Source of the DNA: an uncultured Thalassolituus sp.
GTDB lineage: Bacteria; Pseudomonadota; Gammaproteobacteria; Pseudomonadales; Oceanobacteraceae
Direction of reading: 5' to 3'
Assembly (NCBI GenBank): GCA_913054055.1
Contig: CAJXIT010000005.1
Span: 1 to 28,127 of the forward strand
Length of the DNA stretch: 28,127 bases
In this document: positions 14,264 through 23,001 of the stretch, in pieces
Numbering within the stretch: the first letter of the stretch is position 1
Layout of the letters: each line of letters starts with the position of its first letter
The notes under the pieces: model-generated
Told to the model about the DNA's origin: nothing
What the model saw: only the letters and a program-made list of their open reading frames with translations
Databases searched by the model: none
Translations under genes and position numbers: made by a program

Positions 14264-14292
14264 TTGCAATGACCGGGTTCTGTTTCTATAGT
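14264..14292 (+). promoter_or_regulatory. Pmra promoter of the dcw cluster
   Basis: The -35 TTGCAA (14264-14269, 4/6) and the -10 TATAGT (14287-14292, 5/6) have the ideal 17-bp spacer. They lie just upstream of the MraZ boxes. In E. coli Pmra drives the first part of the dcw cluster. Confidence 0.75.
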
Positions 14293-14310
14293 GTGCAGAA
14301 GTGTAGTTTT

Positions 14311-14335
14311 GTGGGTAAATGTGGGATTTTTTGGG
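14311..14335 (+). promoter_or_regulatory. MraZ operator: three 10-bp-phased TGGG boxes
   Basis: GTGGG (14311-14315), GTGGG (14321-14325) and TTGGG (14331-14335) repeat every 10 bp. The tandem TGGG boxes with 5-bp spacers match the binding site known for MraZ, the repressor encoded by the first gene. They lie between the predicted transcription start (about 14299) and the mraZ start (14353), fitting autoregulation of dcw. Confidence 0.85.
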
Positions 14336-14352
14336 TAAAGGGCGATAAAAAA

Positions 14353-14808
14353 ATGTTTAGGGGTGTGCATAATATAAATCTGGATGCGAAAGGCCGTATG
14401 GCTATCCCCGCCCGCTACCGTCAATTGTTGCATGAGAGCAACGATGGCGCTTTAATTGTCACGATTGATACTGAAGAGAAGTGTTTACTGGTGTACCCAT
14501 TGAATGAATGGGAGCCAATACAAGCTAAAATTGAGGCATTGCCTAGCTTCAATCCTGCCGCAAGAAGAATTCAACGATTAATCATCGGTCATGCCACTGA
14601 CATTGATATGGATGCTAATGGCCGATTACTGCTACCTGCACCGTTGCGAGAATACGCTGGACTTGAAAAGAAAATGATCATGATGGGGCAAGGGAATAAA
14701 TTTGAATTGTGGGACGAAGAGCACTGGAGTGACCGTCGTCAAAGCTACCTTGAAGCCATGCGTGATGAAACCGAATTACCAGAAGAGTTAATGAACTTAT
14801 CACTATGA
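14353..14808 (+). CDS. mraZ: Transcriptional regulator MraZ
   Basis: The 151-residue protein has two AbrB-like/SpoVT-type repeats. Each carries the family's D-x-x-x-R motif: DAKGR (11-15) and DANGR (87-91). It binds tandem TGGG boxes and represses its own promoter, and three such boxes lie just upstream. ATG 14353 is chosen because MFRGVHNINLDAKGRMAIP is the standard N-terminus. Upstream in-frame starts lie inside the promoter. The 3' end overlaps rsmH by 4 bases. It is first gene of the dcw cluster. Confidence 0.97.
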   Translation: MFRGVHNINLDAKGRMAIPARYRQLLHESNDGALIVTIDTEEKCLLVYPLNEWEPIQAKIEALPSFNPAARRIQRLIIGHATDIDMDANGRLLLPAPLREYAGLEKKMIMMGQGNKFELWDEEHWSDRRQSYLEAMRDETELPEELMNLSL

Positions 14809-15731
14809 GTGAACATATAACCGTATTATTAAATGAAGCCGTTGATGCTCTGGTGAAAGATCCAGATGGGTTATATGTGGATTGCACCTTTGGTCGTGGC
14901 GGTCATAGTCGCTTGGTATTGGAGAAGTTATCTGAAAAGGGGCGATTGATAGGTATAGATAAAGACCCAAGGGCCATTCAAACCGGTAAAGAATTAGAGG
15001 CGGAAGATTCTCGGTTCAGTATTTGCCATGGTTCTTTTGCAGATTTGAAAAACTGGATCGCATTAAAAGGTGAAGATAAGCCTGTTGCAGGCATTTTAAT
15101 GGATTTAGGTGTGAGCAGCCCTCAGTTAGATGAGGCGGAGCGAGGCTTTAGCTTTATGAAAGACGGCCCGCTTGATATGCGAATGAATACGGAGGCGGGT
15201 CAAACCGCTGCCCAATGGGTCGCAAGCGCAAAAGAAGAAGAGATTGCAGATGTGTTTTATCAATTTGGTGAAGAGCGTTGCAGTCGACGTTTAGCTAAAG
15301 CCATTGTAGAGCGCAGACGATTAGAGCCCTTTGAGCGCACACTGGATTTGGCTCAAGTAATTAAAGATGCTCATCCAAAGTGGGAAAAGAATAAACACCC
15401 GGCTACCCGTGCGTTTCAAGGGATGCGTATTTATTTGAATAATGAGCTGGGCGATTTACAAGACGCATTACAGTATGCCACTGACAGTTTGGATAAGCAT
15501 GGGCGATTGGTCGTGATTAGCTTTCACTCTTTAGAAGATCGAATGGTTAAACGGTTTATTCGAGATAAAGAGAAGGGGCCGCAATTACCCCCAGATATCC
15601 CGGTAATGGAAGCGGACTTTCCTAAAGAAATAAAACATATAGGCAAGGCTGTGAAGCCAAGTAAAGAAGAAGTGGATGTAAACGTACGCTCAAGAAGTGC
15701 CATTATGCGTATTGCTGAAAAGCCAGTTTAG
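14805..15731 (+). CDS. rsmH: 16S rRNA N4-methylcytidine-1402 methyltransferase
   Basis: This 308-residue class I SAM methyltransferase (formerly MraW) adds the N4-methyl group to C1402 of 16S rRNA. That is the same nucleotide whose 2'-O is methylated by RsmI, also encoded in this window. SAM-binding motif DCTFGRGGHS is at 26-35. ILMDLGVSSPQLD and GPLDMRM are further family signatures. VISFHSLEDRMVKRF marks the C-terminal part. The start overlaps the mraZ stop (ATGA). ftsL follows. Confidence 0.97.
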   Translation: MSEHITVLLNEAVDALVKDPDGLYVDCTFGRGGHSRLVLEKLSEKGRLIGIDKDPRAIQTGKELEAEDSRFSICHGSFADLKNWIALKGEDKPVAGILMDLGVSSPQLDEAERGFSFMKDGPLDMRMNTEAGQTAAQWVASAKEEEIADVFYQFGEERCSRRLAKAIVERRRLEPFERTLDLAQVIKDAHPKWEKNKHPATRAFQGMRIYLNNELGDLQDALQYATDSLDKHGRLVVISFHSLEDRMVKRFIRDKEKGPQLPPDIPVMEADFPKEIKHIGKAVKPSKEEVDVNVRSRSAIMRIAEKPV

Positions 15732-15744
15732 GTTTATTGCCGTA

Positions 15745-16014
15745 ATGCCATTAAAGATAAAAGTCAGTGTGCTGGTGTTATTGGTGAGTGCTGTGTTTGT
15801 GATAAATGGCAGTTTTGAACATCGTAAACTAAGTCATGAATGGCAAGCATTGGGTAATGAGCACAATCGCTTGCAAGAAGAGTATGGGCGTTTGATGTTG
15901 GAGTACAGCACCTTGGCCGCGCCAAGTCGCGTAGAAAGAATGGCAAGGCAGAAATTAAATATGGTGTTCCCAAATAAAAATAATACACGGGTAATTCAAA
16001 TACATGGGCAGTAA
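15745..16014 (+). CDS. ftsL: Cell division protein FtsL
   Basis: The 89-residue bitopic protein has a very short cytoplasmic N-terminus, one membrane helix (about 4-21) and a periplasmic coiled-coil (about 25-57, rich in L/E/R heptads such as HEWQALGNEHNRLQEEYGRL). It ends with the family's R-V-E-R-x-A-R-x-K-L-x-M segment. FtsL forms the FtsQLB complex that activates FtsWI. ATG 15745 is chosen. In-frame GTG 15697 and TTG 15712 would extend it into rsmH and have no better ribosome binding site. The signal is weak here, and translation may be coupled to the rsmH stop 13 bases upstream. It overlaps ftsI by 11 bases. Confidence 0.88.
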   Translation: MPLKIKVSVLVLLVSAVFVINGSFEHRKLSHEWQALGNEHNRLQEEYGRLMLEYSTLAAPSRVERMARQKLNMVFPNKNNTRVIQIHGQ

Positions 16015-17710
16015 GAACCAGTATTCAGAGCATTTTAGCAGCTGGCGCCACTACACAGTAGTGGCAGCCGGCTTGTTGCTGTTTACTGTTTTGTTGTTGC
16101 GGGTGACTCAGTTACAGGTTTTAGAAACGGACTTTTTGCAAAACGAAAGCGTAAAGCGTGTGGTGCGTGATCATAAGTTACCCGCTTATCGCGGCATGAT
16201 TGTGGATCGCAACAACGAGCCGTTAGCGGTTAGTACGCCAGTGAAGAGTATTTGGGCAAACCCAAAACAAATTTTGAAAGATGGTATCGATGTTTCGGCT
16301 GTTGCGGCTCACTTAGGTATGACGACACAAGCTTTGAAGCAGCGCATTAATAAAAGTGCCAATCGAGAATTTATTTATTTAAAGCGCCATATGTTTCCAG
16401 GGCAGGCTAATAAAATTGCAGAGCTGAACCTTCCCGGGATTGGTTTAGAGCAAGAGTACAAGCGTTTTTATCCTGCTGCAGAAGTGGCTAGCCATATTGT
16501 GGGTTTTACCAATATAGATGAGACGGGAATAGAGGGCGCAGAGTTAGCATATGATGATTGGTTGCAAGGAGATTTGGGTGTTGGGCGGTCGGTGAAAGAT
16601 CGTTTGGGCCGCTTAGTAAAAGATTTGGGGGTCATTAAACCGGCTCAATCAGGTAATGAGTTAATGTTGAGCATTGATTTGCGCTTGCAGTATCAAGCGT
16701 ATCGCGAATTAAAAGCGTCGGTTAAGCAGCATGGGGCCAAAGCCGGTTCTTTAATGATGGTTGATGTGGCATCTGGCGAAATTTTGGCATTGGTTAATCA
16801 GCCTGCGTTTAATCCTAATAATCGTTCAGAGTTGAATGCCGCAGCCGTGCGTAACCGCAGCGTGACGGATATTTTTGAACCGGGATCAACGGTAAAACCA
16901 TTTACCGTTGCCGCGGCCCTAATGGCGGGCAAAGTAAATGTTAATTCCCATATAAATACGCACCCAGGATATATGCGCTTAGGTAACAACACCATTCGAG
17001 ATCATCGCAATTATGGTGATTTAGATATTACTGGGATTTTAACTAAGTCCAGTAACGTAGGAGTTAGCAAGTTGGCCTTAAAACTGGGTGGTGAAAACCT
17101 TTGGTCTTTTTATCAGGACTTGGGACTAGGCCGGCCTGTGGGCCTAGGTTTACCTGGCGAGAACAGTGGCAAGGTGGCCGTAGCGTCTAATAAATGGAGC
17201 AAATTGCAAAGTGCAACACTGTCGTTTGGTTACGGCATGGCAGTGACCCCGTTGCAATTGGCACAAGCCTATCAAGTGTTGGCCAATGGTGGTGTTAAGC
17301 AACCGTTAACATTAATTAGAAAAGCACCAGAAGTTGGTAAACGTGTCATGAGTGAAAAAGTGGCCAAGCAAGTGACGCAAATGCTGGAAACCGTGGTGGG
17401 GCCAAAAGGCACTGCCCGTCGAGCAAAAGTGGAAGGCTACACAGTGGCAGGTAAAACGGGCACGGTGCACAAAGTTGGCCGTAAAGGTTATGAGGATGAA
17501 AGTTACTTGGCGTTGTTTGCAGGTATGGCGCCATCTAATGATCCAAAAATTGTCACAGTTGTGGTGGTGGATGATCCATCTGGTCGAGAATATTATGGTG
17601 GTGAAGTGGCCGCGCCTATTTTTTCTAGAGTAACCCAGGCCAGTTTGAGATTAATGAATATTCCTCCCACACAATATGATGATGGTACCATCGCCAAGGT
17701 GGGAATATGA
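16004..17710 (+). CDS. ftsI: Septal peptidoglycan transpeptidase FtsI (PBP3)
   Basis: The 568-residue class B penicillin-binding protein cross-links septal peptidoglycan as partner of FtsW. A single N-terminal membrane helix (about 17-34) is followed by the pedestal domain, which contains the class B motif RGMIVDRN (63-70). The transpeptidase has the active-site S295-T-V-K298, SxN motif S349-S-N351 and K484-T-G-T487. No Shine-Dalgarno is evident and the start lies inside ftsL, so coupling to ftsL is likely. The last four bases overlap murE (ATGA). Confidence 0.97.
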   Translation: MGSKNQYSEHFSSWRHYTVVAAGLLLFTVLLLRVTQLQVLETDFLQNESVKRVVRDHKLPAYRGMIVDRNNEPLAVSTPVKSIWANPKQILKDGIDVSAVAAHLGMTTQALKQRINKSANREFIYLKRHMFPGQANKIAELNLPGIGLEQEYKRFYPAAEVASHIVGFTNIDETGIEGAELAYDDWLQGDLGVGRSVKDRLGRLVKDLGVIKPAQSGNELMLSIDLRLQYQAYRELKASVKQHGAKAGSLMMVDVASGEILALVNQPAFNPNNRSELNAAAVRNRSVTDIFEPGSTVKPFTVAAALMAGKVNVNSHINTHPGYMRLGNNTIRDHRNYGDLDITGILTKSSNVGVSKLALKLGGENLWSFYQDLGLGRPVGLGLPGENSGKVAVASNKWSKLQSATLSFGYGMAVTPLQLAQAYQVLANGGVKQPLTLIRKAPEVGKRVMSEKVAKQVTQMLETVVGPKGTARRAKVEGYTVAGKTGTVHKVGRKGYEDESYLALFAGMAPSNDPKIVTVVVVDDPSGREYYGGEVAAPIFSRVTQASLRLMNIPPTQYDDGTIAKVGI

Positions 17711-19176
17711 TCAGTGTGAATCAAAACGCATTTGAATTCTTATCTGGATGGCTAAATAGCCTTCCGGATTTTTTGCATTCTATACAGATAAAAAATATCT
17801 GTTTTGATAGTCGTGAAGTCAGTAAGGGAGATTGTTATGTTGCCTTACCTTCAGTGGCTAATAATGAATTAGATTATATTCAAAAAGCATGTGATGCAGG
17901 GGCTGAATTGGTTATTTGTAATCATTCGATTTCTGAAAAGGTAATTGAAGCTACGTTAACCATTGAAAATGTAATGGCACTGTCAGGTGATATTTTACAC
18001 CAGCAATTGGGTTCGGTAACCAATGCTATGAATGTGATAGGGGTGACGGGTACCAATGGTAAGTCGTCAATTTGTTATTACATGGCGCAAGTTTTAGAAG
18101 CGTTATCTGTTCCGACAGCTGTAATGGGGACGTTGGGTTATGGCAAATGGAATGATTTACAAGTTTCTGGCATGACCACGTTGCCATTGGAAAAACTTCA
18201 TACAGTGTTGAAAGATTTATCTGAAGGTAATGATGCGGTGGCCATGGAGGTTTCTAGTCATGGCCTAGAGCAGCAGCGTTTGGCGGGTGTGCAATTTGAA
18301 ACGGCGATATTTAGCAACCTGACTCGTGATCATTTGGATTATCACGGAACCATGCAGGCATACGGGAATGAAAAGGCAAAATTATTTAGTTGGGATAATT
18401 TGAAGTTAGCCATCATGAATATTGATGATGCTTTTACTGAAGAATTAATGGCTAAAACGACGGCTTCATCAGTTGTGACTTATGGGGCTTCCGAGCATGC
18501 CAATTTGAGATTTAATATCGATGAATTAAACGAAAGAGGCATGAAGGTTTCTTTTTGCTGGAAAGCAGAGTCAGAATCTGTGTTCCTTCCGCTTTATGGT
18601 CGGTTCAATGTTTATAATGTGGCGGCAGTGGTGGCTTACGGGCTGGCCAAAGGGCATGAATTAAAGAGAATTTTGGCTGTTTGTTCAAAATTAAATCCGG
18701 TTTTAGGGCGTATGCAGCAAGTAATGGGGGCAGAGTCAGATCCTTTGGTGTTGGTGGATTATGCCCATACACCAGATGCGCTTGAGCAAGTATTGAAGTC
18801 TGTTAAGCAACACAATGCTGGAAAGATCATTCTGGTTGTAGGTTGTGGCGGGGACCGTGATCCTGGCAAGCGACCGTTAATGGGTGAGATTTCTGTGCGA
18901 AATGCTGAGCAAGTTATCTTTACAAGTGATAACCCTCGCACCGAATCAGCGGCAAAAATTTGTGAAAATATGACGCAGGGGCTGGCTGATTCGTATCTGA
19001 TTGAATTGGACCGCCAGCAAGCCATTGAGCAGGCTATTTCATTAGCCAGTAATCAAGACATTGTGGTGATCGCAGGGAAAGGCCATGAAGACTATCAAGA
19101 GATTGATGGTCAAAGACAGTATTTTAGTGATGCGAGTGTTGCGCAAAAAGCAATGCAAGCGGGAGCGTTAACATGA
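17707..19176 (+). CDS. murE: UDP-MurNAc-tripeptide synthetase MurE, meso-DAP type
   Basis: The 489-residue Mur ligase adds meso-diaminopimelate to UDP-MurNAc-L-Ala-D-Glu. The N-terminal UDP-binding domain has FDSREVSKGDCYVAL near 33-47. The ATP P-loop is GTNGKS (115-120), with Ser for the more usual Thr. The substrate motif DNPR (408-411) marks DAP rather than lysine specificity. EKAKLF near 222-227 holds the candidate carbamylated lysine. It overlaps ftsI and murF by 4 bases on each side. The DAP motif agrees with a Gram-negative wall. Confidence 0.97.
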   Translation: MISVNQNAFEFLSGWLNSLPDFLHSIQIKNICFDSREVSKGDCYVALPSVANNELDYIQKACDAGAELVICNHSISEKVIEATLTIENVMALSGDILHQQLGSVTNAMNVIGVTGTNGKSSICYYMAQVLEALSVPTAVMGTLGYGKWNDLQVSGMTTLPLEKLHTVLKDLSEGNDAVAMEVSSHGLEQQRLAGVQFETAIFSNLTRDHLDYHGTMQAYGNEKAKLFSWDNLKLAIMNIDDAFTEELMAKTTASSVVTYGASEHANLRFNIDELNERGMKVSFCWKAESESVFLPLYGRFNVYNVAAVVAYGLAKGHELKRILAVCSKLNPVLGRMQQVMGAESDPLVLVDYAHTPDALEQVLKSVKQHNAGKIILVVGCGGDRDPGKRPLMGEISVRNAEQVIFTSDNPRTESAAKICENMTQGLADSYLIELDRQQAIEQAISLASNQDIVVIAGKGHEDYQEIDGQRQYFSDASVAQKAMQAGALT

Positions 19177-20537
19177 TTGGTGTAGTTAGGTTGGCCGAAG
19201 TGGCAGAATTTATTTCTGCGAAACATCGAGGTGCCAATGTGCCTTTTCAGTTTGTCAGTACAGATACTCGTACTTTGCAGCCTGGCGATTTATATGTGGC
19301 ATTAATAGGTGATCGCTTAGATGGCCATCAGTACATAGAGCAAGCCATAGAAAAAGGCGCTTGTGCAGTTGTTGTGAGTAAAGCGGTGGATGTGTCTGTT
19401 CCCACTTTATTGGTAAAAGATACCACTGAAGCGTTGGGGCTACTGGCATTATTTAATCGCAATAAATTTCAGCGTGATGTTGTTGCCATTACAGGAAGCA
19501 GTGGTAAGACCACTGTGAAAGGTATGATGGCAACATTGTTACGCCAGCAGAACGAAGTACTGGTCACACGTGGTAACTTTAATAATCACATAGGCGCGCC
19601 AATTACTTTACTGCGTCTGAATGATACCTATGATTATGCCGTTGTTGAATTGGGCGCCAGTGCCGAAGGTGAAATCGCTTACACTTCAAATTTAGCGAAA
19701 CCTACCGTGTCTATATTAACAAATGCTGAGGCTTCTCACTTAGAAGGTTTTGGGGATATTCAAACCATTGTCAGAACAAAAGGTGAAATTATTGATGCGC
19801 TTCCTAAAGATGGCGCGGCAATACTAAATGCGGATAGCCCATATTTTTCTCAATGGAGAGAGCGCGCAGGCACGAAACAAGTATTTAGCTTTGGAATAAA
19901 TGAAGAGGCAGATGTTCGAGGTGAAAACCTAGAAACAGATGTCTTAGGTTGCTGTGGGTTCACTCTGAAAATAGCCAATGAAGAGGCAAGCGTTCAGCTT
20001 AGGGTGATGGGGCGTCATAATGTCATGAATGCTTTGTCTTGTGCCGCGGCTTGCCATGCTTTGAAGATGCCAATAGCACAGATTGTGACGGGTCTTGAAT
20101 CCTTTGAAGGGGTTGAAGGCCGCTTGGTTGAAAAGAAAGGGTTGAACGGCAGTGTCGTCATTGATGATACATATAATGCTAATCCGGCTTCCGTCAGGGC
20201 CGCTGTCGATGTTTTGGGTAGCCGAGCAGGTCATAAAATATTTGTAATGGGTGATATGGCTGAGCTAGGCGTTGAGACTCAACTTGCTCATGCAGAATCT
20301 GGTGTGTATGCCCGCCATGGTCAAATTGATGAGTTCTTTGCTTTGGGTGAATTTAGTCGTGGGGCGGCAGATTCATTTGGTGATAATGCTCATTGGTTCG
20401 CAAGCCATGAAAATCTAGTCAGATTTCTAAAAACAAAATTAAAACCTGATACCGCTGTTTTAGTGAAGGGGTCGCGTAGCGCTCATATGGATCGCGTGGT
20501 ATCGGAAATCATTGAACATTCAGATAAGAATAATTAG
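19173..20537 (+). CDS. murF: UDP-MurNAc-tripeptide-D-Ala-D-Ala ligase MurF
   Basis: The 454-residue Mur ligase completes the pentapeptide by adding D-Ala-D-Ala, the product of Ddl encoded later in the cluster. N-terminal STDTRTLQPGDLYVAL (29-44) is the MurF substrate domain. The P-loop is GSSGKTT (108-114). VIDDTYNANPASVRAA and the late motif VLVKGSRSAHMDRV are typical. The start overlaps the murE stop by 4 bases. It ends 11 bases before mraY. Confidence 0.97.
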   Translation: MIGVVRLAEVAEFISAKHRGANVPFQFVSTDTRTLQPGDLYVALIGDRLDGHQYIEQAIEKGACAVVVSKAVDVSVPTLLVKDTTEALGLLALFNRNKFQRDVVAITGSSGKTTVKGMMATLLRQQNEVLVTRGNFNNHIGAPITLLRLNDTYDYAVVELGASAEGEIAYTSNLAKPTVSILTNAEASHLEGFGDIQTIVRTKGEIIDALPKDGAAILNADSPYFSQWRERAGTKQVFSFGINEEADVRGENLETDVLGCCGFTLKIANEEASVQLRVMGRHNVMNALSCAAACHALKMPIAQIVTGLESFEGVEGRLVEKKGLNGSVVIDDTYNANPASVRAAVDVLGSRAGHKIFVMGDMAELGVETQLAHAESGVYARHGQIDEFFALGEFSRGAADSFGDNAHWFASHENLVRFLKTKLKPDTAVLVKGSRSAHMDRVVSEIIEHSDKNN

Positions 20538-20548
20538 GGGAAGCAAAT

Positions 20549-21631
20549 ATGTTGCTTTGGTTGGCGGAATTTTTACAACAATATAACACGGGTTTTTCCG
20601 TTGTTAATTATTTATCCGTGCGTGCAATTTTTGCCACGATCACGGCATTACTGATTGCATTATGGTTTGGCCCTTATGTAATTAAAACGTTACAACAAAA
20701 ACAAATTGGTCAAGCGATTAGGGATGATGGCCCAAAGTCTCATTTAAGTAAATCAGGCACGCCCACAATGGGTGGTGTAATGATTTTGCTGGCCATCGGT
20801 GTCAGTACATTATTATGGGGCGACTTAAGTAATCATTATGTGTGGGTTGTACTGTTAGTAACATTGGCAACCGGTGCTGTGGGTTTTGTAGATGATTACC
20901 GTAAAGTCGTTCAGAAGAACTCGAAAGGCTTACCCGCCCGTTGGAAAATGTTTTGGCAAAGTATTATTGCAGTCATTGCAGGTGTGTATTTATATGCCAC
21001 TGCAGCAGGGCCAGCTGAAACCACTCTAATTGTGCCTTTCTTTAAAGATATTATTATTGACCTTGGTGTGTTTTACATTGTACTGACTTACCTGGTAATA
21101 GTTGGTAGCAGTAATGCTGTGAACTTAACAGACGGTCTTGATGGACTGGCCATATTACCAACCGTGATGGTGGGTGGTGCACTGGGTGCTTGTGCTTATT
21201 TAGTGGGGCATGTGAATTTTGCTGAATATTTATTTTTACCTTATTTAGACGGTGTAGGCGAGGTAACAATTTTCTGTGGTGCGTTAGTGGGTGCTGGTAT
21301 CGGTTTCTTATGGTTTAACACTTACCCTGCGCAGGTATTTATGGGTGATGTGGGCTCACTTGCACTGGGTGCGGCATTAGGTGTTGTGGCTGTGATTGTT
21401 CGCCAAGAAATTCTACTGTTTATAATGGGCGGTATATTTGTGGCGGAAACCGTGAGTGTTATTTTACAAGTGGCTTCATTCAAATTAACCGGTAAGCGTA
21501 TTTTTAGAATGGCACCTTTACATCATCATTTTGAGTTAAAAGGCTGGCCTGAACCGCGCGTGATCGTGCGCTTCTGGATCATTACTTTATTCTTAGTTTT
21601 GATTGGCATGGCCACACTAAAAATTCGATAA
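20549..21631 (+). CDS. mraY: Phospho-MurNAc-pentapeptide transferase MraY
   Basis: The 360-residue protein, with about ten membrane helices, transfers phospho-MurNAc-pentapeptide to undecaprenyl phosphate to make lipid I at the inner membrane. The length equals E. coli MraY. Catalytic and Mg-binding motifs are DDYRK (115-119), NLTDGLDG (192-199), FMGDVGSL (264-271, with D267) and HHHFE (325-329). AGGGGAAG seven bases before ATG is a strong ribosome binding site, unlike most genes of this cluster. Confidence 0.98.
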   Translation: MLLWLAEFLQQYNTGFSVVNYLSVRAIFATITALLIALWFGPYVIKTLQQKQIGQAIRDDGPKSHLSKSGTPTMGGVMILLAIGVSTLLWGDLSNHYVWVVLLVTLATGAVGFVDDYRKVVQKNSKGLPARWKMFWQSIIAVIAGVYLYATAAGPAETTLIVPFFKDIIIDLGVFYIVLTYLVIVGSSNAVNLTDGLDGLAILPTVMVGGALGACAYLVGHVNFAEYLFLPYLDGVGEVTIFCGALVGAGIGFLWFNTYPAQVFMGDVGSLALGAALGVVAVIVRQEILLFIMGGIFVAETVSVILQVASFKLTGKRIFRMAPLHHHFELKGWPEPRVIVRFWIITLFLVLIGMATLKIR

Positions 21632-21649
21632 ATTTAGATAATTGATTTT

Positions 21650-21669
21650 AAACATGAATAAACATGAAT
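21650..21669 (+). repeat. 10-bp tandem duplication at the murD start
   Basis: AAACATGAAT occurs twice in direct succession (21650-21659 and 21660-21669). The duplication creates a second ATG at 21654, in the +1 frame relative to murD. It reads five codons (MNKHE) to a TAA at 21669-21671, overlapping the murD start at 21664. No clear Shine-Dalgarno serves either start. Confidence 0.75.
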
Positions 21670-23001
21670 AAACAAGATCAGCACATAGTTGTAATCGGAT
21701 TAGGGAAAACTGGCTATTCAGTTGTTTCCTTTTTTGCTGATCGCGGTGAGCGCGTTAACGCAATGGATACCCGTGATCAGCCGCCATTTGCGGATGACGT
21801 TAGATCACAATATGCCAAAGTTGAATTGATTTTGGGCGGTTTAGATCAAGAAGTTTTGTGTGCAGCCAAAAGAATTATTTTAAGCCCAGGCTTACCTTTG
21901 GCGACAAAAGAGATTCAAGCGGCGGTGAAATTGGGTGTGCCTGTTGTGGGGGATATTCAGGTGTTTGCAGATTATGCCAAAGCCCCTGTAGTGGCCATCA
22001 CTGGATCAAATGCAAAAAGCACTGTCACCACATTATTAGGCGAGATGGCGAAAGATGCAGGATTAAATGTAGCCATTGGCGGTAACTTAGGCACACCAGC
22101 ATTAGAGTTAATTAACGATAATGTAGAGCTATATGTGATGGAGTTGAGCAGCTTTCAATTAGAAACCACGCCGCAATTAAATGCAGCCGTGGCTACTGTA
22201 TTGAATGTCAGTCCGGATCATTTGGATCGCTACGAAAGTTATGACGAATATTGGCATGCTAAGCACAGGATTTTTAACGGTGCGAAATCGGCAGTGATTA
22301 ATCGTGATGATTCACGTTCTACACCTTTGCAGGAATTAGATGTAAAAACCTTAAGCTTTGGGTTGAGTGAAGCTCAAGGGAATGATTTTGGCATTGTTGA
22401 GCAAGATGGTGATAGTTATCTTGCGATTGATCATCAAGCATTGATCAATACTAAGCAGTTAAAAATTAAAGGTACTCATAACCGTAGCAACGCTTTGGCT
22501 GCTTTAGCCTTGGGCTCGGCTACAGGCTTGTCACTGGATTCTATGTTAACCACATTAGAAGACTACCCAGGCTTAGATCATCGTTGTCAGTGGGTGGGGC
22601 AGCATAATGGCATTGAATATTTTAATGATTCAAAAGGCACTAATGTAGGGGCGACTGTTGCTGCACTGGATGGATTAGCCTCAGATGTTCAAGGTTCAAT
22701 TGTCTTGATGGCGGGAGGAGACAGTAAAGGGGCTGACTTTACTTATATGCAAAACGCCATCAAGCATAGTGTGAAAACACTGATTGCTTATGGGCGAGAC
22801 AAAGAATTAATACAGGCGGCATTATCAAACGATACCCAGGTTATTTTGGCGAGCAGTTTTGAAGATGCATTTACCAAAGCAACGGCAAATGCCAATCAAG
22901 GAGATGCGGTTTTATTGTCTCCAGCCTGTGCCAGCTTTGATATGTTCAATAGCTTTGAACACAGAGGTGAAACCTTTGTGAACTTGGTGGAGAGTTTATG
23001 A
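21664..23001 (+). CDS. murD: UDP-MurNAc-L-Ala:D-Glu ligase MurD
   Basis: The 445-residue Mur ligase adds D-glutamate to UDP-MurNAc-L-Ala. The N-terminal Rossmann-like domain has VVIGLGKTGYSV (9-20). The P-loop is GSNAKST (114-120), with Ala at the second glycine as also seen in Pseudomonas MurD. NDSKGTNVGATVAAL and LLSPACASFDMF are C-terminal family motifs. There is a 32-base gap after mraY and no good ribosome binding site. A decoy ATG lies 10 bases upstream (see the repeat at 21650-21669). The stop overlaps ftsW by 4 bases. Confidence 0.96.
   Translation: MNKQDQHIVVIGLGKTGYSVVSFFADRGERVNAMDTRDQPPFADDVRSQYAKVELILGGLDQEVLCAAKRIILSPGLPLATKEIQAAVKLGVPVVGDIQVFADYAKAPVVAITGSNAKSTVTTLLGEMAKDAGLNVAIGGNLGTPALELINDNVELYVMELSSFQLETTPQLNAAVATVLNVSPDHLDRYESYDEYWHAKHRIFNGAKSAVINRDDSRSTPLQELDVKTLSFGLSEAQGNDFGIVEQDGDSYLAIDHQALINTKQLKIKGTHNRSNALAALALGSATGLSLDSMLTTLEDYPGLDHRCQWVGQHNGIEYFNDSKGTNVGATVAALDGLASDVQGSIVLMAGGDSKGADFTYMQNAIKHSVKTLIAYGRDKELIQAALSNDTQVILASSFEDAFTKATANANQGDAVLLSPACASFDMFNSFEHRGETFVNLVESL

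Noticed and set aside
14251..14352. 34-residue N-terminal extension of mraZ
   Set aside because: It would cover the promoter and the MraZ boxes, and MraZ proteins start at MFRG.
22003..22023. Ala in the MurD P-loop (GSNAKST) as a possible active-site defect
   Set aside because: The same variant occurs in Pseudomonas MurD, so it is a lineage feature.
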